Assembly: GCA_022844125.1 (NCBI GenBank) | Contig: JALHMI010000008.1 | Location: 303,728 to 367,727, forward strand | DNA: 64,000 bases | From: Pirellulales bacterium | GTDB taxonomy: Bacteria > Planctomycetota > Planctomycetia > Pirellulales > PALSA-1355 | Direction: 5' to 3' | Shown: in pieces, positions 24,826 to 33,768 of the stretch | How positions within the stretch are numbered: the first letter of the stretch is position 1 | Layout of the letters: each line of letters starts with the position of its first letter | Notes under the pieces: model-generated | The model's input: only the letters and a program-made list of their open reading frames with translations | What the model was told of the DNA's origin: nothing | Database searches by the model: none | Made by a program: the position numbers and the translations under genes

Positions 24826-26118
24826 TTAGGCGAGCACCTCGCCGACTGGCGTGCCTTCGGCCAGCTTCAGGGGGCGACCCGCTGGCGAGATCAGTTCTTT
24901 GGCGGGGTTGATGCCGAGCGCCGTAAGAATCGTGGCGTGGATGTCGCCGATCTGGCGAGGCTGCTCGACGGCCTTACTCCCCTGGGGATCGGTCGCGCCG
25001 ACGACCAGTCCGCCGCGAATCGGTCCCCCTGCGAGGGCCATGCTAAAACCGTGCGGCCAGTGATCGCGACCGCCAAGCGGGTTGATCCGCGGCGTGCGGC
25101 CGAACTCGCCACCGCACAGGATAACGGTTCGCTCCCAGGTGCCTCGGCGTTTGAGATCCTCGATGAGCGTGGCGAATGCCGGGTCGAGCGTGGCGTTCAA
25201 TCGCTGGTGGACCTCGTGGTTGTTCGCGTGACTGTCCCAACCGCTCAGGGTGACCTCGACGCAGCGTACGCCGACTTCGATCAGCCGGCGCGCAGCCAGG
25301 CAACCGCGGCCGAATGGCGTGTCGCCATACGCGGCTAGCAGCTCGGCCGGTTCCTGGCCGATGTGGAACGCCTCGAGTTGTGCGCTCGTCATCATTTGCC
25401 GCGCCTCGCGCACCTGGTGGGCATGCATCGTGACATCGGAGGCAGTACGGCGACCGCGGGCGAAAACTCGCTCGAGCATTTCCAGATCTTTCAGCCGCTG
25501 TTCATAGCGCGGGAAAGACACTTGCGGCGCGACGTCCGCGATCTTGCCGGCCGGGTCGCCGGTTTGGAAGGCGTCGTACTGGTCGCCGAGATAGCCGCCG
25601 CGAGCGGGCCACTCACCGGGGAGGATCGCAATGTGGCGCGGGATATCGGTGCCTGCCGCGGGCAACTCATGGCAACAGATCGCGCCAATCGCCGGGTGCA
25701 CCGCAGTGGGATCGGGGCGATAACCGGTCCTGACCAGGTAGGTTCCGCGCTCGTGGTCTCCTTCCTTGCTCTTCAGCGACCGGATGACCGCGAGTGAACT
25801 CATGTGCTGGGCAAGCTTCGGCAGACCAGCGGCGAATTTCACGCCACTCACATTGGTTTCGATGGCTCGGGTTTCGGCGGATATTCGCCGGCCGGGATGC
25901 GGGTCGAATGTTTCCAGTTGGCTGGGCCCGCCCGCGAGCCACAGCACGATCAGTGATTGGGCGGGCTCACGCGAAGGATCCGTGGCCTCGGCGCGGCGTG
26001 CGAGCAGCGTGGCCAGCGGGGTGAGAAGACCGGCGGCGGCGACGGTCAAGAAGCCGCGGCGCGAGGGTAGAGCTGGCCGGCCCCAAGCGTAGGGACGATC
26101 GACTGGATCGATGCTCAT
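24826..26118 (-). CDS. DUF1501 family Tat-exported protein
   Basis: 430 residues from ATG 26118. Twin-arginine signal SRRGFLTVAAAGLLTPLATLL, then the DUF1501 signature SLIVLWLAGGPSQLETFDPHPG and, later, GWDSHANNHEVHQRLNATLDPAFATLIEDLKRRGTWERTVILCGGEFGRTPRINPLGGRDHWPHGFS. A TTG at 26136 could extend it into overlap with the upstream gene, but GGGAG precedes the ATG. Partner of the PSCyt2/PSD1 gene just upstream; same pairing as at 8.5-11.6 kb. Confidence 0.87.
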   Translation of the reverse strand: MSIDPVDRPYAWGRPALPSRRGFLTVAAAGLLTPLATLLARRAEATDPSREPAQSLIVLWLAGGPSQLETFDPHPGRRISAETRAIETNVSGVKFAAGLPKLAQHMSSLAVIRSLKSKEGDHERGTYLVRTGYRPDPTAVHPAIGAICCHELPAAGTDIPRHIAILPGEWPARGGYLGDQYDAFQTGDPAGKIADVAPQVSFPRYEQRLKDLEMLERVFARGRRTASDVTMHAHQVREARQMMTSAQLEAFHIGQEPAELLAAYGDTPFGRGCLAARRLIEVGVRCVEVTLSGWDSHANNHEVHQRLNATLDPAFATLIEDLKRRGTWERTVILCGGEFGRTPRINPLGGRDHWPHGFSMALAGGPIRGGLVVGATDPQGSKAVEQPRQIGDIHATILTALGINPAKELISPAGRPLKLAEGTPVGEVLA

Positions 26119-26132
26119 CTCGTCGCTCCCGT

Positions 26133-27755
26133 TCAATGGTTCCAGGAGAACTCGGTCGTGTTCAGAAGCGCCCAGTAGATATCGCCGAGACGTTCGTTTC
26201 GCTGGCCGCCGCGGGTGTCGCGTAAGCGCCGAGTGAAGTATTCCGTCTCCTCGATCGTCGGACGACGAGTGAGCACGGCGAGCAGGCAGGTGTCCACGGC
26301 CTCGGCGTCGCCAGGTGCGAGTGTCCCGATGCGCGTCGCCGTGCTGAAGAGCAGGTCTTCTTCCTTTGTGAGGTCGCTCACGACCTCGCCGTTCATCATC
26401 AACAGCCGCTGGGTCGTCGTGCCGCCCCGCGGGTCGAACTCGTCCGCGCCGGCATCACCGTAGCGTTCGACGAACTCGATCTGACCAATCGCCCGGGCGG
26501 CGCGGACGAGAATGTTCGACTCGTAATCAAGTGTGGTGAGCGAACCCGACTGCAGAAGTGCGCCCACGACCTGCTCGGGACGCAGACGCGTGATCGGAAA
26601 TGCGGCCCACTGTGCCTTGTGTTCGTCGTATGCCTCGTCGTTGCGTGTTTCGGGCAGGCGGCTCTCGAGGCGAAACGCCCGGGTGCTGGCAATCACCGCA
26701 AATAGTTGTCGCAGATCGTGACCGCTGGTAACGAATCCTTCTGTCAGGATTTCGAGCGCCGGAGGGAACGAGCCGCTCATCGGCAGGTCGTCGATCGGTT
26801 CGACGAGCGGTCGCCCGAACATGATCGCCCAGGCGCGGTTGACCGTCGCCCGGGCGAACGCGCGGTTGTCCGGATGCGCCACCCAAACTGCAAGTTGTGC
26901 GCGAGCGTCGCCGTTCTTGGGAAGCAGTTGAGAATCATAGGGTACCGCTGGCGGCATCTCGGACGTCTCGCCTGTCTGAAGATTCTCGACTTCGAACACG
27001 CCGGGATAGTCTCGAATGCCGCGCAAGCTCTGCCCGGTGCCGGCAAAGAAAGCGGCAAGCGCTTGGAAGTCGGTTTGCTTCCAATCGGCGAATGGATGGT
27101 CGTGGCATTCGGCGCAATCGAGTCGGACGCCTAGCATCCCGCGCGCGACTCGGGCAGCCAGTCGATTCGGATCGGGCTTATTCTCGTCATCGGGATTGAT
27201 TGTGACGGTCACAAAGTTGACCGCCGGCTTGTCTGTCCAGAGTCCGTCTTCGGCGATGAGCTTACGCACGATCTCGGAGTAAGGACGATTCATGGCGATC
27301 TCGTCCGCCAGCCAACTGACAAAGCGGCGCCGGCGATAGAGCAGGAACGGACCGTTCTCGACGCCGACCAGCGCCCGGGCGAAGCGCTCTGCCAGGTAGT
27401 CGGCCGAGCGGCGATCGGCCAACAGCTCGGCGAGCCAGATGTCGAGACGACGATCGGCGGGGAGACTTTCCAGGTGACGTATGTCCTCGAGTGAGGGAAT
27501 CGAGCCCACGAGGGCCAGCGACATGCGCCGAGCGACGATAAGGTCATCGGCCGGTGGCGCTGCTTCGATACTCGCCTCTCGCCAAGCCGTGGCGAACGCA
27601 GCATCAATCTGCTGAACGACCGCTTGTTGACGGAAGTCTCGCTCAAGGCGAATGGCTGGCCGCTGCGCGCTCGGCCGAATCGGCAGGATGCTGCCGGTCA
27701 AGAGAGCGATCCCAGACAGCAAGATTGCGGCACAGAGTAAGTTCTTGGCCCACAC
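26133..27755 (-). CDS. DUF1549/DUF1553 (PSCyt2-PSD1) protein
   Basis: 540 residues from GTG 27755. Signal anchor (LLCAAILLSGIALLTGS), DUF1549 core with RRMSLALVGSIPSLEDIRHLESL and the CxxCH motif LDCAECHDHPFADWKQTD (C214, C217, H218), then the DUF1553 part RAFARATVNRAWAIMFGRPLVEPIDDLPMSG. Located 53 bases downstream of scpA and just upstream of the DUF1501 gene. Function unproven, as for the copy at 8.5 kb, from which it is strongly diverged. Confidence 0.85.
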   Translation of the reverse strand: MWAKNLLCAAILLSGIALLTGSILPIRPSAQRPAIRLERDFRQQAVVQQIDAAFATAWREASIEAAPPADDLIVARRMSLALVGSIPSLEDIRHLESLPADRRLDIWLAELLADRRSADYLAERFARALVGVENGPFLLYRRRRFVSWLADEIAMNRPYSEIVRKLIAEDGLWTDKPAVNFVTVTINPDDENKPDPNRLAARVARGMLGVRLDCAECHDHPFADWKQTDFQALAAFFAGTGQSLRGIRDYPGVFEVENLQTGETSEMPPAVPYDSQLLPKNGDARAQLAVWVAHPDNRAFARATVNRAWAIMFGRPLVEPIDDLPMSGSFPPALEILTEGFVTSGHDLRQLFAVIASTRAFRLESRLPETRNDEAYDEHKAQWAAFPITRLRPEQVVGALLQSGSLTTLDYESNILVRAARAIGQIEFVERYGDAGADEFDPRGGTTTQRLLMMNGEVVSDLTKEEDLLFSTATRIGTLAPGDAEAVDTCLLAVLTRRPTIEETEYFTRRLRDTRGGQRNERLGDIYWALLNTTEFSWNH

Positions 27756-27808
27756 CGAAGAGCCTCGCGAAACCCTGGTGCAAAAAGAGGTCGGCCGACA
27801 CCTGTAGT

Positions 27809-28594
27809 TTACTCCGAAGTGTCCTTGGCCGCTCCGTGTTCGTATGTATCGACCTTCGCCACGTCGAGCTCGGCATTGGCTGACGGACCCGGCAGGACCC
27901 AGATTTCACCAAACAGTTCGGATTGATCGGCCCGAACTTTGTGGTGCCGGACCAGTTCGAGCACGGCCAGGAACATCCCAATCAGGGCGCTTTTGTGCAG
28001 ACCAGGGCGGAACAGGTCGCGGAACTTGAGACGCCCCTCCTCGGCAAGACGGTCGCTAATCTGAGTCATGTAGACGTGGATTGGCGTGTCGTCGTACACG
28101 ATGTTCGAGGGCCGGGCGTTGTTCACCTCACGCATGATCCGGCCGAAGGCGCTTACCAGGTCCCACATTTCGACCTCGCGCAGCTCCTCCTGGCTGAGAT
28201 CCCGCTTGCGCTCGGGCTGATCGCTGGCCAGGCGGCCAAACCGCTGCTGCCAGTCACGCGACCGTTCCTCAAGCATGCTCGCGGCGTCCTTGAACTTTTT
28301 GTACTCGAGCAGCCGACGGACCAGCTCCTGGCGCGGGTCGGAAAGTTCGTCCTCCACTTCGCCGCCCCGGGGCAGCACGCTGCGCGACTTGATCTCGACC
28401 AGCGTACTGGCCATATCCAGAAAGTCGCCTACCGCGTTGACGTCGAGTTCCTTCAGGACGGCCAGGTGTTCGAGAAACTGGTCGGTGATCGGGGCGATTG
28501 GGATGTCGACGATCTCGACCTCGTGCTTGCGCACCAGGTACAGCAGCAGGTCCAGGGGACCGCGGAAAATTTCGAGTTCGACGCGGAAATCCAT
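27809..28594 (-). CDS. scpA: Segregation and condensation protein A
   Basis: 261 residues with the ScpA kleisin pattern: N-terminal FRGPLDLLLYLVRKHEVEIVDIPIAPITDQFLEHL, middle VGDFLDMASTLVEIKSRSVLPR and C-terminal winged helix LKFRDLFRPGLHKSALIGMFLAVLELVRHHKVRADQSELFGEIWV. ScpA bridges SMC heads in chromosome condensation. scpB, often adjacent, is not in the window. ATG at 28592-28594. Confidence 0.93.
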   Translation of the reverse strand: MDFRVELEIFRGPLDLLLYLVRKHEVEIVDIPIAPITDQFLEHLAVLKELDVNAVGDFLDMASTLVEIKSRSVLPRGGEVEDELSDPRQELVRRLLEYKKFKDAASMLEERSRDWQQRFGRLASDQPERKRDLSQEELREVEMWDLVSAFGRIMREVNNARPSNIVYDDTPIHVYMTQISDRLAEEGRLKFRDLFRPGLHKSALIGMFLAVLELVRHHKVRADQSELFGEIWVLPGPSANAELDVAKVDTYEHGAAKDTSE

Positions 28595-29187
28595 GCGCTA
28601 TTGGCCGTCTAGGAGAACGAGCGAGGTGCGGGGCAGGTCGGTCCAGCCACTTTGGTTATAGGCGAGCACGAGCGACCGGCAAATGACAGTTGTTAGAACG
28701 CTGGTTCATCCACTTTGGCGATCGCACTCAAGCCGTCATAACTCTCCAGCGGGGGCGTGAGAGTCTGCGCAGCGCGAACGCGCAAATTTCTGTTGGATTT
28801 ATAATGAGTATTGGATAGACTTATTCATATCGAACGGGGTTTCTTTCCACATCGCGCAATTAAGCTCACATACATTTCCTGTTCGCGATGGGACTATCGT
28901 CCGGCCGCCTGCGGGCCGGTTTCGTGTCGGAAGAGAGCAGTGGCAATCAGTCGCAATCCTGCGCCGGCGCCGATTTTGGCGACGGCTGCACGAAGCGCTG
29001 AAGAATGGTGTTCGCAGTAGATCGGCCGTGATGACGCCGGATGCTCCCCCTCGCACGTTCCGCGTGCTGCGTGAGGCTTCTTTCCGTAGGAGCCGACCGT
29101 GCAGCCTGAAGGTGCGACGTCGCCAGAGCAAACCGGAAACGTCGCGGTCGTGCCTTCCCAAGCGCAACCGTTCCGCCAGGTGGAAGC
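28595..29187. other. Gene-free stretch upstream of the pentapeptide-repeat gene
   Basis: 593 bases without a credible reading frame. It is AT-richer around 28785-28860 and has a TATAAT at 28800-28805 without a good -35. A hairpin CCGGCC (28901-28906) / GGCCGG (28914-28919) followed by TTTCGT looks like a terminator for a plus-strand transcript that would start near 28.8 kb; this could be an unannotated small RNA. Confidence 0.35.
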
Positions 29188-29877
29188 ATGCTCGAAATCA
29201 GGCACAAAAAAACGCGCGCCGTGCTCTTGGCCGTCGACGCCGACTCTCTCTGCAATCGTAAGATCTCTGGCGCGCGACTGCGCGGCGCCGATCTCACCGG
29301 GGTCGACCTTTCCGGTTCAGACCTGATCAACACCGATCTGCGCGATGCGGATCTCGCGCATGCGAACCTCTCGGGCTGCACCATGAACGGCGTATACCTC
29401 GAAGGCGCGAACCTGGTGCATGCTGTCTTGACGCACGCAAACCTCACGGATGCGCACCTGCAAAACGCCGAATTGCAGGAAGCTCACATGCGCGGGGCCA
29501 TCTTGCGCTATGCTCAGTTGCGTGATGCCATTCTGATCGAAGCCGACCTGTGCGAAGCCGATCTGACCATGGCCGACCTGCGCGCAAACTTTCAAAGCGC
29601 AAAGCTGATCCGGGCCGATTTGCGAGCTGCCGACCTGACGGGCGCGAACCTGCGCGGCGCCGATATGCAGGAAGCGAACTTGAAAGGCGCAAAGTTGACG
29701 AGTGCTCAGCTTGCGGGAGCGAATGTCTTTGGAATGATTGATGTCAACGGCAATCGGACGCACATCCAGCCGGCGCCGGATGCGCGGAAAACGAACGCCG
29801 CGATACAAAAAAGGCGCGTCGCGGCTCGGCGAACGAAGCAGGCCGCCCCGTGGTGGAAGTTCTGGGCGCGGGCGTAG
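29188..29877 (+). CDS. Pentapeptide-repeat protein
   Basis: 229 residues. From about residue 25 to 180 the sequence is a nearly unbroken run of A(D/N)LxX five-residue repeats (GADLTGVDLSGSDLINTDLRDADLAHANL and so on), which fold as a right-handed quadrilateral beta-helix. The C-terminal 45 residues are basic (RKTNAAIQKRRVAARRTKQ). No signal peptide. Such proteins can mimic DNA and bind gyrase, but most have no known role. ATG at 29188. Confidence 0.88.
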   Translation: MLEIRHKKTRAVLLAVDADSLCNRKISGARLRGADLTGVDLSGSDLINTDLRDADLAHANLSGCTMNGVYLEGANLVHAVLTHANLTDAHLQNAELQEAHMRGAILRYAQLRDAILIEADLCEADLTMADLRANFQSAKLIRADLRAADLTGANLRGADMQEANLKGAKLTSAQLAGANVFGMIDVNGNRTHIQPAPDARKTNAAIQKRRVAARRTKQAAPWWKFWARA

Positions 29878-29952
29878 TAAATTGGCGAGTCACTAGCGAA
29901 GCGGTGAACCCATGCCTGCGGCCGCCTAAGGCGCTTTACCTGTGGTGCCGCT

Positions 29953-31179
29953 CTAGCCGCTCTTCGACTTTGTATCGGGGATCTTGTGCCCCATCTTCTC
30001 TCGCTTGGTGGCAAGATAGCGAGCATTGTGCTCGTTAATCGGAGCGTGAATCGGCACCTGATCAACCACCTGCAAGTCGAACCCACCATAGATAAAGGCG
30101 TCGGTCTTCTTGGGGTTGTTCGTCAGCAGGCGAACCTTGGTGAGCCCCAAGTCCTTGAGGAGCTGAATGCCCACGCCGTAGTCGCGGGTGTCTGCCTTGT
30201 AACCCAGGGCCAGGTTGGCTTCGACCGTGTCGAGTCCCTGATCCTGAAGCGCATAGGCTTTGATCTTTTCCACCAGCCCGATGCCCCGGCCTTCCTGTGG
30301 CAGATAGACCAGCACGCCGGAGCCCTCGCTGGCGATCATCTGCAGGGCCTGGTCCAACTGGTCGCCGCAGTCGCAACGCAACGAAGCCAACACGTCGCCC
30401 GTGAAGCAGGCCGAATGCAGCCGCACAAGCGGCACGGGGCCTTTGTCCGGCTCGCCCATCATGAGCACGAACGGCTGCTGCTGCTCGTATTTGACGCCAT
30501 AGAAAATCAGCTTGAATTCGCCATGTTTGGTAGGAAGCTGGGCCTCGGTAATCCGGTAAACGAGCTTTTCGCGAACCCGGCGATAACGGATGAGCTCCTC
30601 AATGGAGATAATTTCCAGGTGATATTCGCGCGCCAACTCAAACAAGTGCTTACGGGTGGCCCGATCGCCATCCTCGCCCAAGATCTCGCAGATGACTCCC
30701 CCGGGAGCCAGGCCCGCCATGCGCGCCAGGTCGACGGCCGCCTCGGTATGGCCCGCTCGCCTCAAGACTCCCCCCTCCTTAGCCACCAGCGGAGCAAGAT
30801 GTCCCGGACGGACGAAATCTCCAGGCACGCTGGTTGGATCGATGATGGCGCTAATCGTGCAGGAGCGTTCCTGGGCGGTGATTCCCGTGCGGCAGCTCTT
30901 GTGGTCGACCGGCACGGTGTAGGCGGTGCCCAGGAATGAGGTATTGGCCTCGACCATCGGCGCCAGCTTCAGGCGATCGCTCACTTCCGGCAAAATCGGC
31001 ATGCAGAGCTGGCCGCGGCCGTGGGTGATCATGAAGTTGACCGCCTCGGGAGTGACCTTCTCGGCGGCGCAGATGAAATCGCCCTCGTTTTCCCGATCCT
31101 CGGCGTCGACCACGATGATGATCTCGCCGCGGGCAATGGCCTCGATGGCCGCCTCGATGGTGGAAAACTCGCCGCCCAT
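29953..31179 (-). CDS. ribBA: Bifunctional 3,4-dihydroxy-2-butanone-4-phosphate synthase / GTP cyclohydrolase II
   Basis: 408 residues. RibB half: VDAEDRENEGDF, MITHGRGQLCMPI, HTEAAVDLARMAG. RibA half: SACFTGDVLASLRCDCGDQLD with the three zinc Cys residues, then VLVYLPQEGRGIGLVEKIKAYALQDQGLDTVEANLALG. The enzyme makes the two precursors of riboflavin from ribulose 5-phosphate and GTP. ATG at 31177-31179 begins the conserved N-terminus; the open frame upstream to 31506 is not conserved protein. I looked for an FMN riboswitch in the leader and did not see its conserved boxes. Confidence 0.95.
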   Translation of the reverse strand: MGGEFSTIEAAIEAIARGEIIIVVDAEDRENEGDFICAAEKVTPEAVNFMITHGRGQLCMPILPEVSDRLKLAPMVEANTSFLGTAYTVPVDHKSCRTGITAQERSCTISAIIDPTSVPGDFVRPGHLAPLVAKEGGVLRRAGHTEAAVDLARMAGLAPGGVICEILGEDGDRATRKHLFELAREYHLEIISIEELIRYRRVREKLVYRITEAQLPTKHGEFKLIFYGVKYEQQQPFVLMMGEPDKGPVPLVRLHSACFTGDVLASLRCDCGDQLDQALQMIASEGSGVLVYLPQEGRGIGLVEKIKAYALQDQGLDTVEANLALGYKADTRDYGVGIQLLKDLGLTKVRLLTNNPKKTDAFIYGGFDLQVVDQVPIHAPINEHNARYLATKREKMGHKIPDTKSKSG

Positions 31180-31514
31180 GGTGTGCTCGTTTCGCGGGAA
31201 AGTGCAGGAAACCGTGAGACGACCGCCGCGTCTCGTCAGACCATTATAGGACCCCAGGGGCGGCCCGCCCACGGGCATCTGCCGGGTGGGATCGACAGGG
31301 ATGTCGACCGCGATGGGGCGTCCGCGTCTTCCGGCCGGCGATCCGACTCGACGATCCTGCCCCAGGCAGCTAAAGTTGGAGGGAATGCATATTATGCTTG
31401 GGTTGTCAGAGGGATCGCCGAAGCGGAAGTTGAAGGAATCCCTGCCGAGAATTCCGTTAGAGCTTGAACTGCCACGGCTAGCAGACTTACGCCTGGCAGA
31501 TCGCACAGGAACAC
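31180..31514. other. Divergent intergenic region, ribBA / peptidase gene
   Basis: Holds a minus-strand TATAAT (complement of 31243-31248), about 65 bases before the ribBA start, with a poor -35, and a small palindrome GCATATTATGC near 31387. No RFN element and no credible gene. Confidence 0.3.
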
Positions 31515-32579
31515 GTGAGCGCGAATCATCGAAAAATCGGGCCCGCCCATCGCAATGGACGCGCCAGAGGACCGGCCTGGGCCGACCTTCCTGACGAAGA
31601 GCTGCTCAAGTGGCGGATCTCTGACCTGGGACTCGCGGTCGAAGACAGCGTGCTTGAAGAGCGCGTCGAGCGCTTATACGAAGAGCTCGAATATCGCGGC
31701 ATTCGCTTCCGGCCGCACGTCTGGATCTCGGATGAATGGTTCTCGCCTGACGGCGTGCCGGGGATCGCGATTCCGTTTTATCTTGCACATCCGCGGCTGG
31801 CGCGGCTCGAGCGTAAACAGATGCTCGAAGTGGAAGGCGGGACGGAAGACTGGTGCCTGCGCATCTTACGGCACGAAGCGGGGCATGCGATCGATACGGC
31901 TTATCGGTTGCATCGCCGAAAACAGTATCGCAAGCTGTTCGGCAGTTATACGGCGCCCTACCCCGAGCACTATCACCCCAAGCCGTACAGCAAGAACTAC
32001 GTGTTGCACCTCGAGCCGTCGTACGCGCAGGCGCACCCGGCCGAAGACTTCGCCGAGACGTTTGCGGTTTGGCTTCGTCCGCGGTCAACCTGGCGGGCAA
32101 CGTATCACGACTGGCCGGTGATCAAGAAACTGGAGTACGTCGCGGAGTTGATGGAAGAGATTCGTGACGAGAAGCCCGCCGTCGTTTCTCGAGAGCATGT
32201 CGATTCGGTGCGCAAGCTGCGCAAAACGCTGGGTGAACACTACGCGCAGCGCCGCGATCAATATGGCATTAACTTGCCGAACTTGTACGATCAACATCTG
32301 CGCAGGCTGTTCTCCGACGCCGCGGACGCCCCTAACGCGACCTCGGCCGCCGCATTTCTGCGGCGCAATCGGGCGGAACTACGAAAAACCGTGGCTCACT
32401 GGACTGGCGAATATCAGTACATTATTGATCAGGTGCTGGAGGAGATGATCGATCGTTGTGGCGAGCTCGACTTGCGCATCGATCGCCCCGCGGACCAGGC
32501 CCAGCGAGATGCGCTGGTGCTGGTAACCGTCCAGACGATGAATTACCTGCATGGCGGCTATCATCGCGTGGCCTTGTAA
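31515..32579 (+). CDS. Putative zinc-dependent peptidase (HExxH) of unknown specificity
   Basis: 354 residues from GTG 31515, preceded by CAGGA. Contains the zinc-protease motif LRHEAGHAIDTAY (HEAGH at 120-124). About 50 residues later comes HPAEDFAETFAVWL, where E181 (or H174/E177) could be the third metal ligand. This gluzincin-like layout matches the 'putative zinc-binding metallopeptidase' type common in planctomycetes. No signal peptide or membrane segment, so it is probably cytoplasmic. The C-terminal 140 residues are helical. An ATP-grasp ligase gene follows 76 bases downstream on the same strand; the two may form and hydrolyse the same peptide-like bond. Confidence 0.7.
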   Translation: MSANHRKIGPAHRNGRARGPAWADLPDEELLKWRISDLGLAVEDSVLEERVERLYEELEYRGIRFRPHVWISDEWFSPDGVPGIAIPFYLAHPRLARLERKQMLEVEGGTEDWCLRILRHEAGHAIDTAYRLHRRKQYRKLFGSYTAPYPEHYHPKPYSKNYVLHLEPSYAQAHPAEDFAETFAVWLRPRSTWRATYHDWPVIKKLEYVAELMEEIRDEKPAVVSREHVDSVRKLRKTLGEHYAQRRDQYGINLPNLYDQHLRRLFSDAADAPNATSAAAFLRRNRAELRKTVAHWTGEYQYIIDQVLEEMIDRCGELDLRIDRPADQAQRDALVLVTVQTMNYLHGGYHRVAL

Positions 32580-32655
32580 AGGCCGGCGAACTTTGCCAAT
32601 CTGCTGGTGGCCCGACCGGAAGAACGGCCCTCTCCTTGAACGACAGGCGACCACC

Positions 32656-33711
32656 GTGGCAAAGAAGGCGAAGAAGACTGAGTTCAAGAAGATGCGCGTG
32701 CTGGTGCTCGTGCATGAAGACCTCGTGCCGCCCGAGTCGCTGGATGGCTACTCGGAAAAGGAAATCCAGGAATGGAAATCCGAGTACGATGTCGTCTCCA
32801 CGCTGAAGGAAATGGGACATGAAGTCCGTCCGCTGGGCGTCTGGGACGACCTGGGCAAGATTCGCAAGGAAGTCGCCGAGTGGCAGCCGCACATCGCCTT
32901 CAACCTGCTCGAAGAGTTCCACGGCGTCTCGATTTACGACCAGCATCTGGTGAGCTATTTAGAGCTGCTCCGGCAACCGTACACCGGCTGCAACCCGCGA
33001 GGCTTGATGCTCGCGCACGATAAGGCGCTTTCGAAGCAGATCCTTTCATATCACCGCATTCCCACCCCGAAGTTCGCCGTCTATCCGCTGAAGCGGGCCG
33101 TGAAGCCCACCAAGCGGCTGAGCTATCCGCTCGTGGTGAAGAGTGTCAGTGAGGAAGCCTCGCTGGGAATCTCGCAGGCCTCGATCGTGACGAACGATGA
33201 GAAACTGAAAGACCGCGTGCAGTTCGTCCACGATCACGTGCAGTCGGACGCACTGGTGGAAGAGTACATCGAAGGGCGTGAACTTTACGTGGGAATCGTG
33301 GGAAACTCGCGGTTGCAGACCTTCCCGATCTGGGAGCTGGAGTTCAAGAAGGCCGACGACCGCGTGCCGCTGATTGCCACGGCCAAAGTGAAGTGGGACT
33401 ACGAATACCAGCAAAAACTGGGCGTGGAAACCAATGCCGCTAAAGACCTCCCCGATTCGGTGGCCAACGCAATCATCAAACAGTGCATCCGCACCTATCG
33501 GGCCCTGTTCCTTACAGGTTATGCGCGGATCGATCTACGATTAGCCGCAGACGGCAAGGCTTACGTCCTGGAAGCCAACCCGAACCCAAACCTGTCTTAC
33601 GGCGAGGATTTTGCCGAGTCGGGCGAAGTGGCCGGCCTCAGCTACGAGAACCTGTTGCACCGGATCATGACCCTGGGACGCAGCTACAAAGCGGCTTGGC
33701 GCGAGCTGTAA
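32656..33711 (+). CDS. ATP-grasp ligase, D-alanine--D-alanine ligase-like
   Basis: 351 residues from GTG 32656 (an ATG at 32692 is an alternative). The N-terminal part MRVLVLVHEDLVPPESLDGYSEKEIQEW and HIAFNLLEEFHGVSIYDQHLVSYLELLRQPYTGCNPRGLMLAHDK fits the Ddl-like pre-ATP-grasp domain. Then come YPLVVKSVSEEASLGISQASIV, DALVEEYIEGRELYVGIVGN and ARIDLRLAADGKAYVLEANPNPNLS, the ATP-grasp magnesium-binding end. It is Ddl-like but diverged, so cell-wall D-Ala-D-Ala synthesis should not be assumed; it may ligate another amino acid or peptide. Neighbour of the HExxH protein. Confidence 0.8.
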   Translation: MAKKAKKTEFKKMRVLVLVHEDLVPPESLDGYSEKEIQEWKSEYDVVSTLKEMGHEVRPLGVWDDLGKIRKEVAEWQPHIAFNLLEEFHGVSIYDQHLVSYLELLRQPYTGCNPRGLMLAHDKALSKQILSYHRIPTPKFAVYPLKRAVKPTKRLSYPLVVKSVSEEASLGISQASIVTNDEKLKDRVQFVHDHVQSDALVEEYIEGRELYVGIVGNSRLQTFPIWELEFKKADDRVPLIATAKVKWDYEYQQKLGVETNAAKDLPDSVANAIIKQCIRTYRALFLTGYARIDLRLAADGKAYVLEANPNPNLSYGEDFAESGEVAGLSYENLLHRIMTLGRSYKAAWREL

Positions 33712-33768
33712 GCTCCGTTGCACTTGCCTCAGGTCAAACCGCATCGGTGGTTTCGCTCCTCACGCCGC

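Noticed and set aside
31180..31506. N-terminal extension of RibBA, and an FMN riboswitch in this leader
   Set aside because: The extension is not conserved-looking, and the characteristic RFN boxes are absent on the minus strand.
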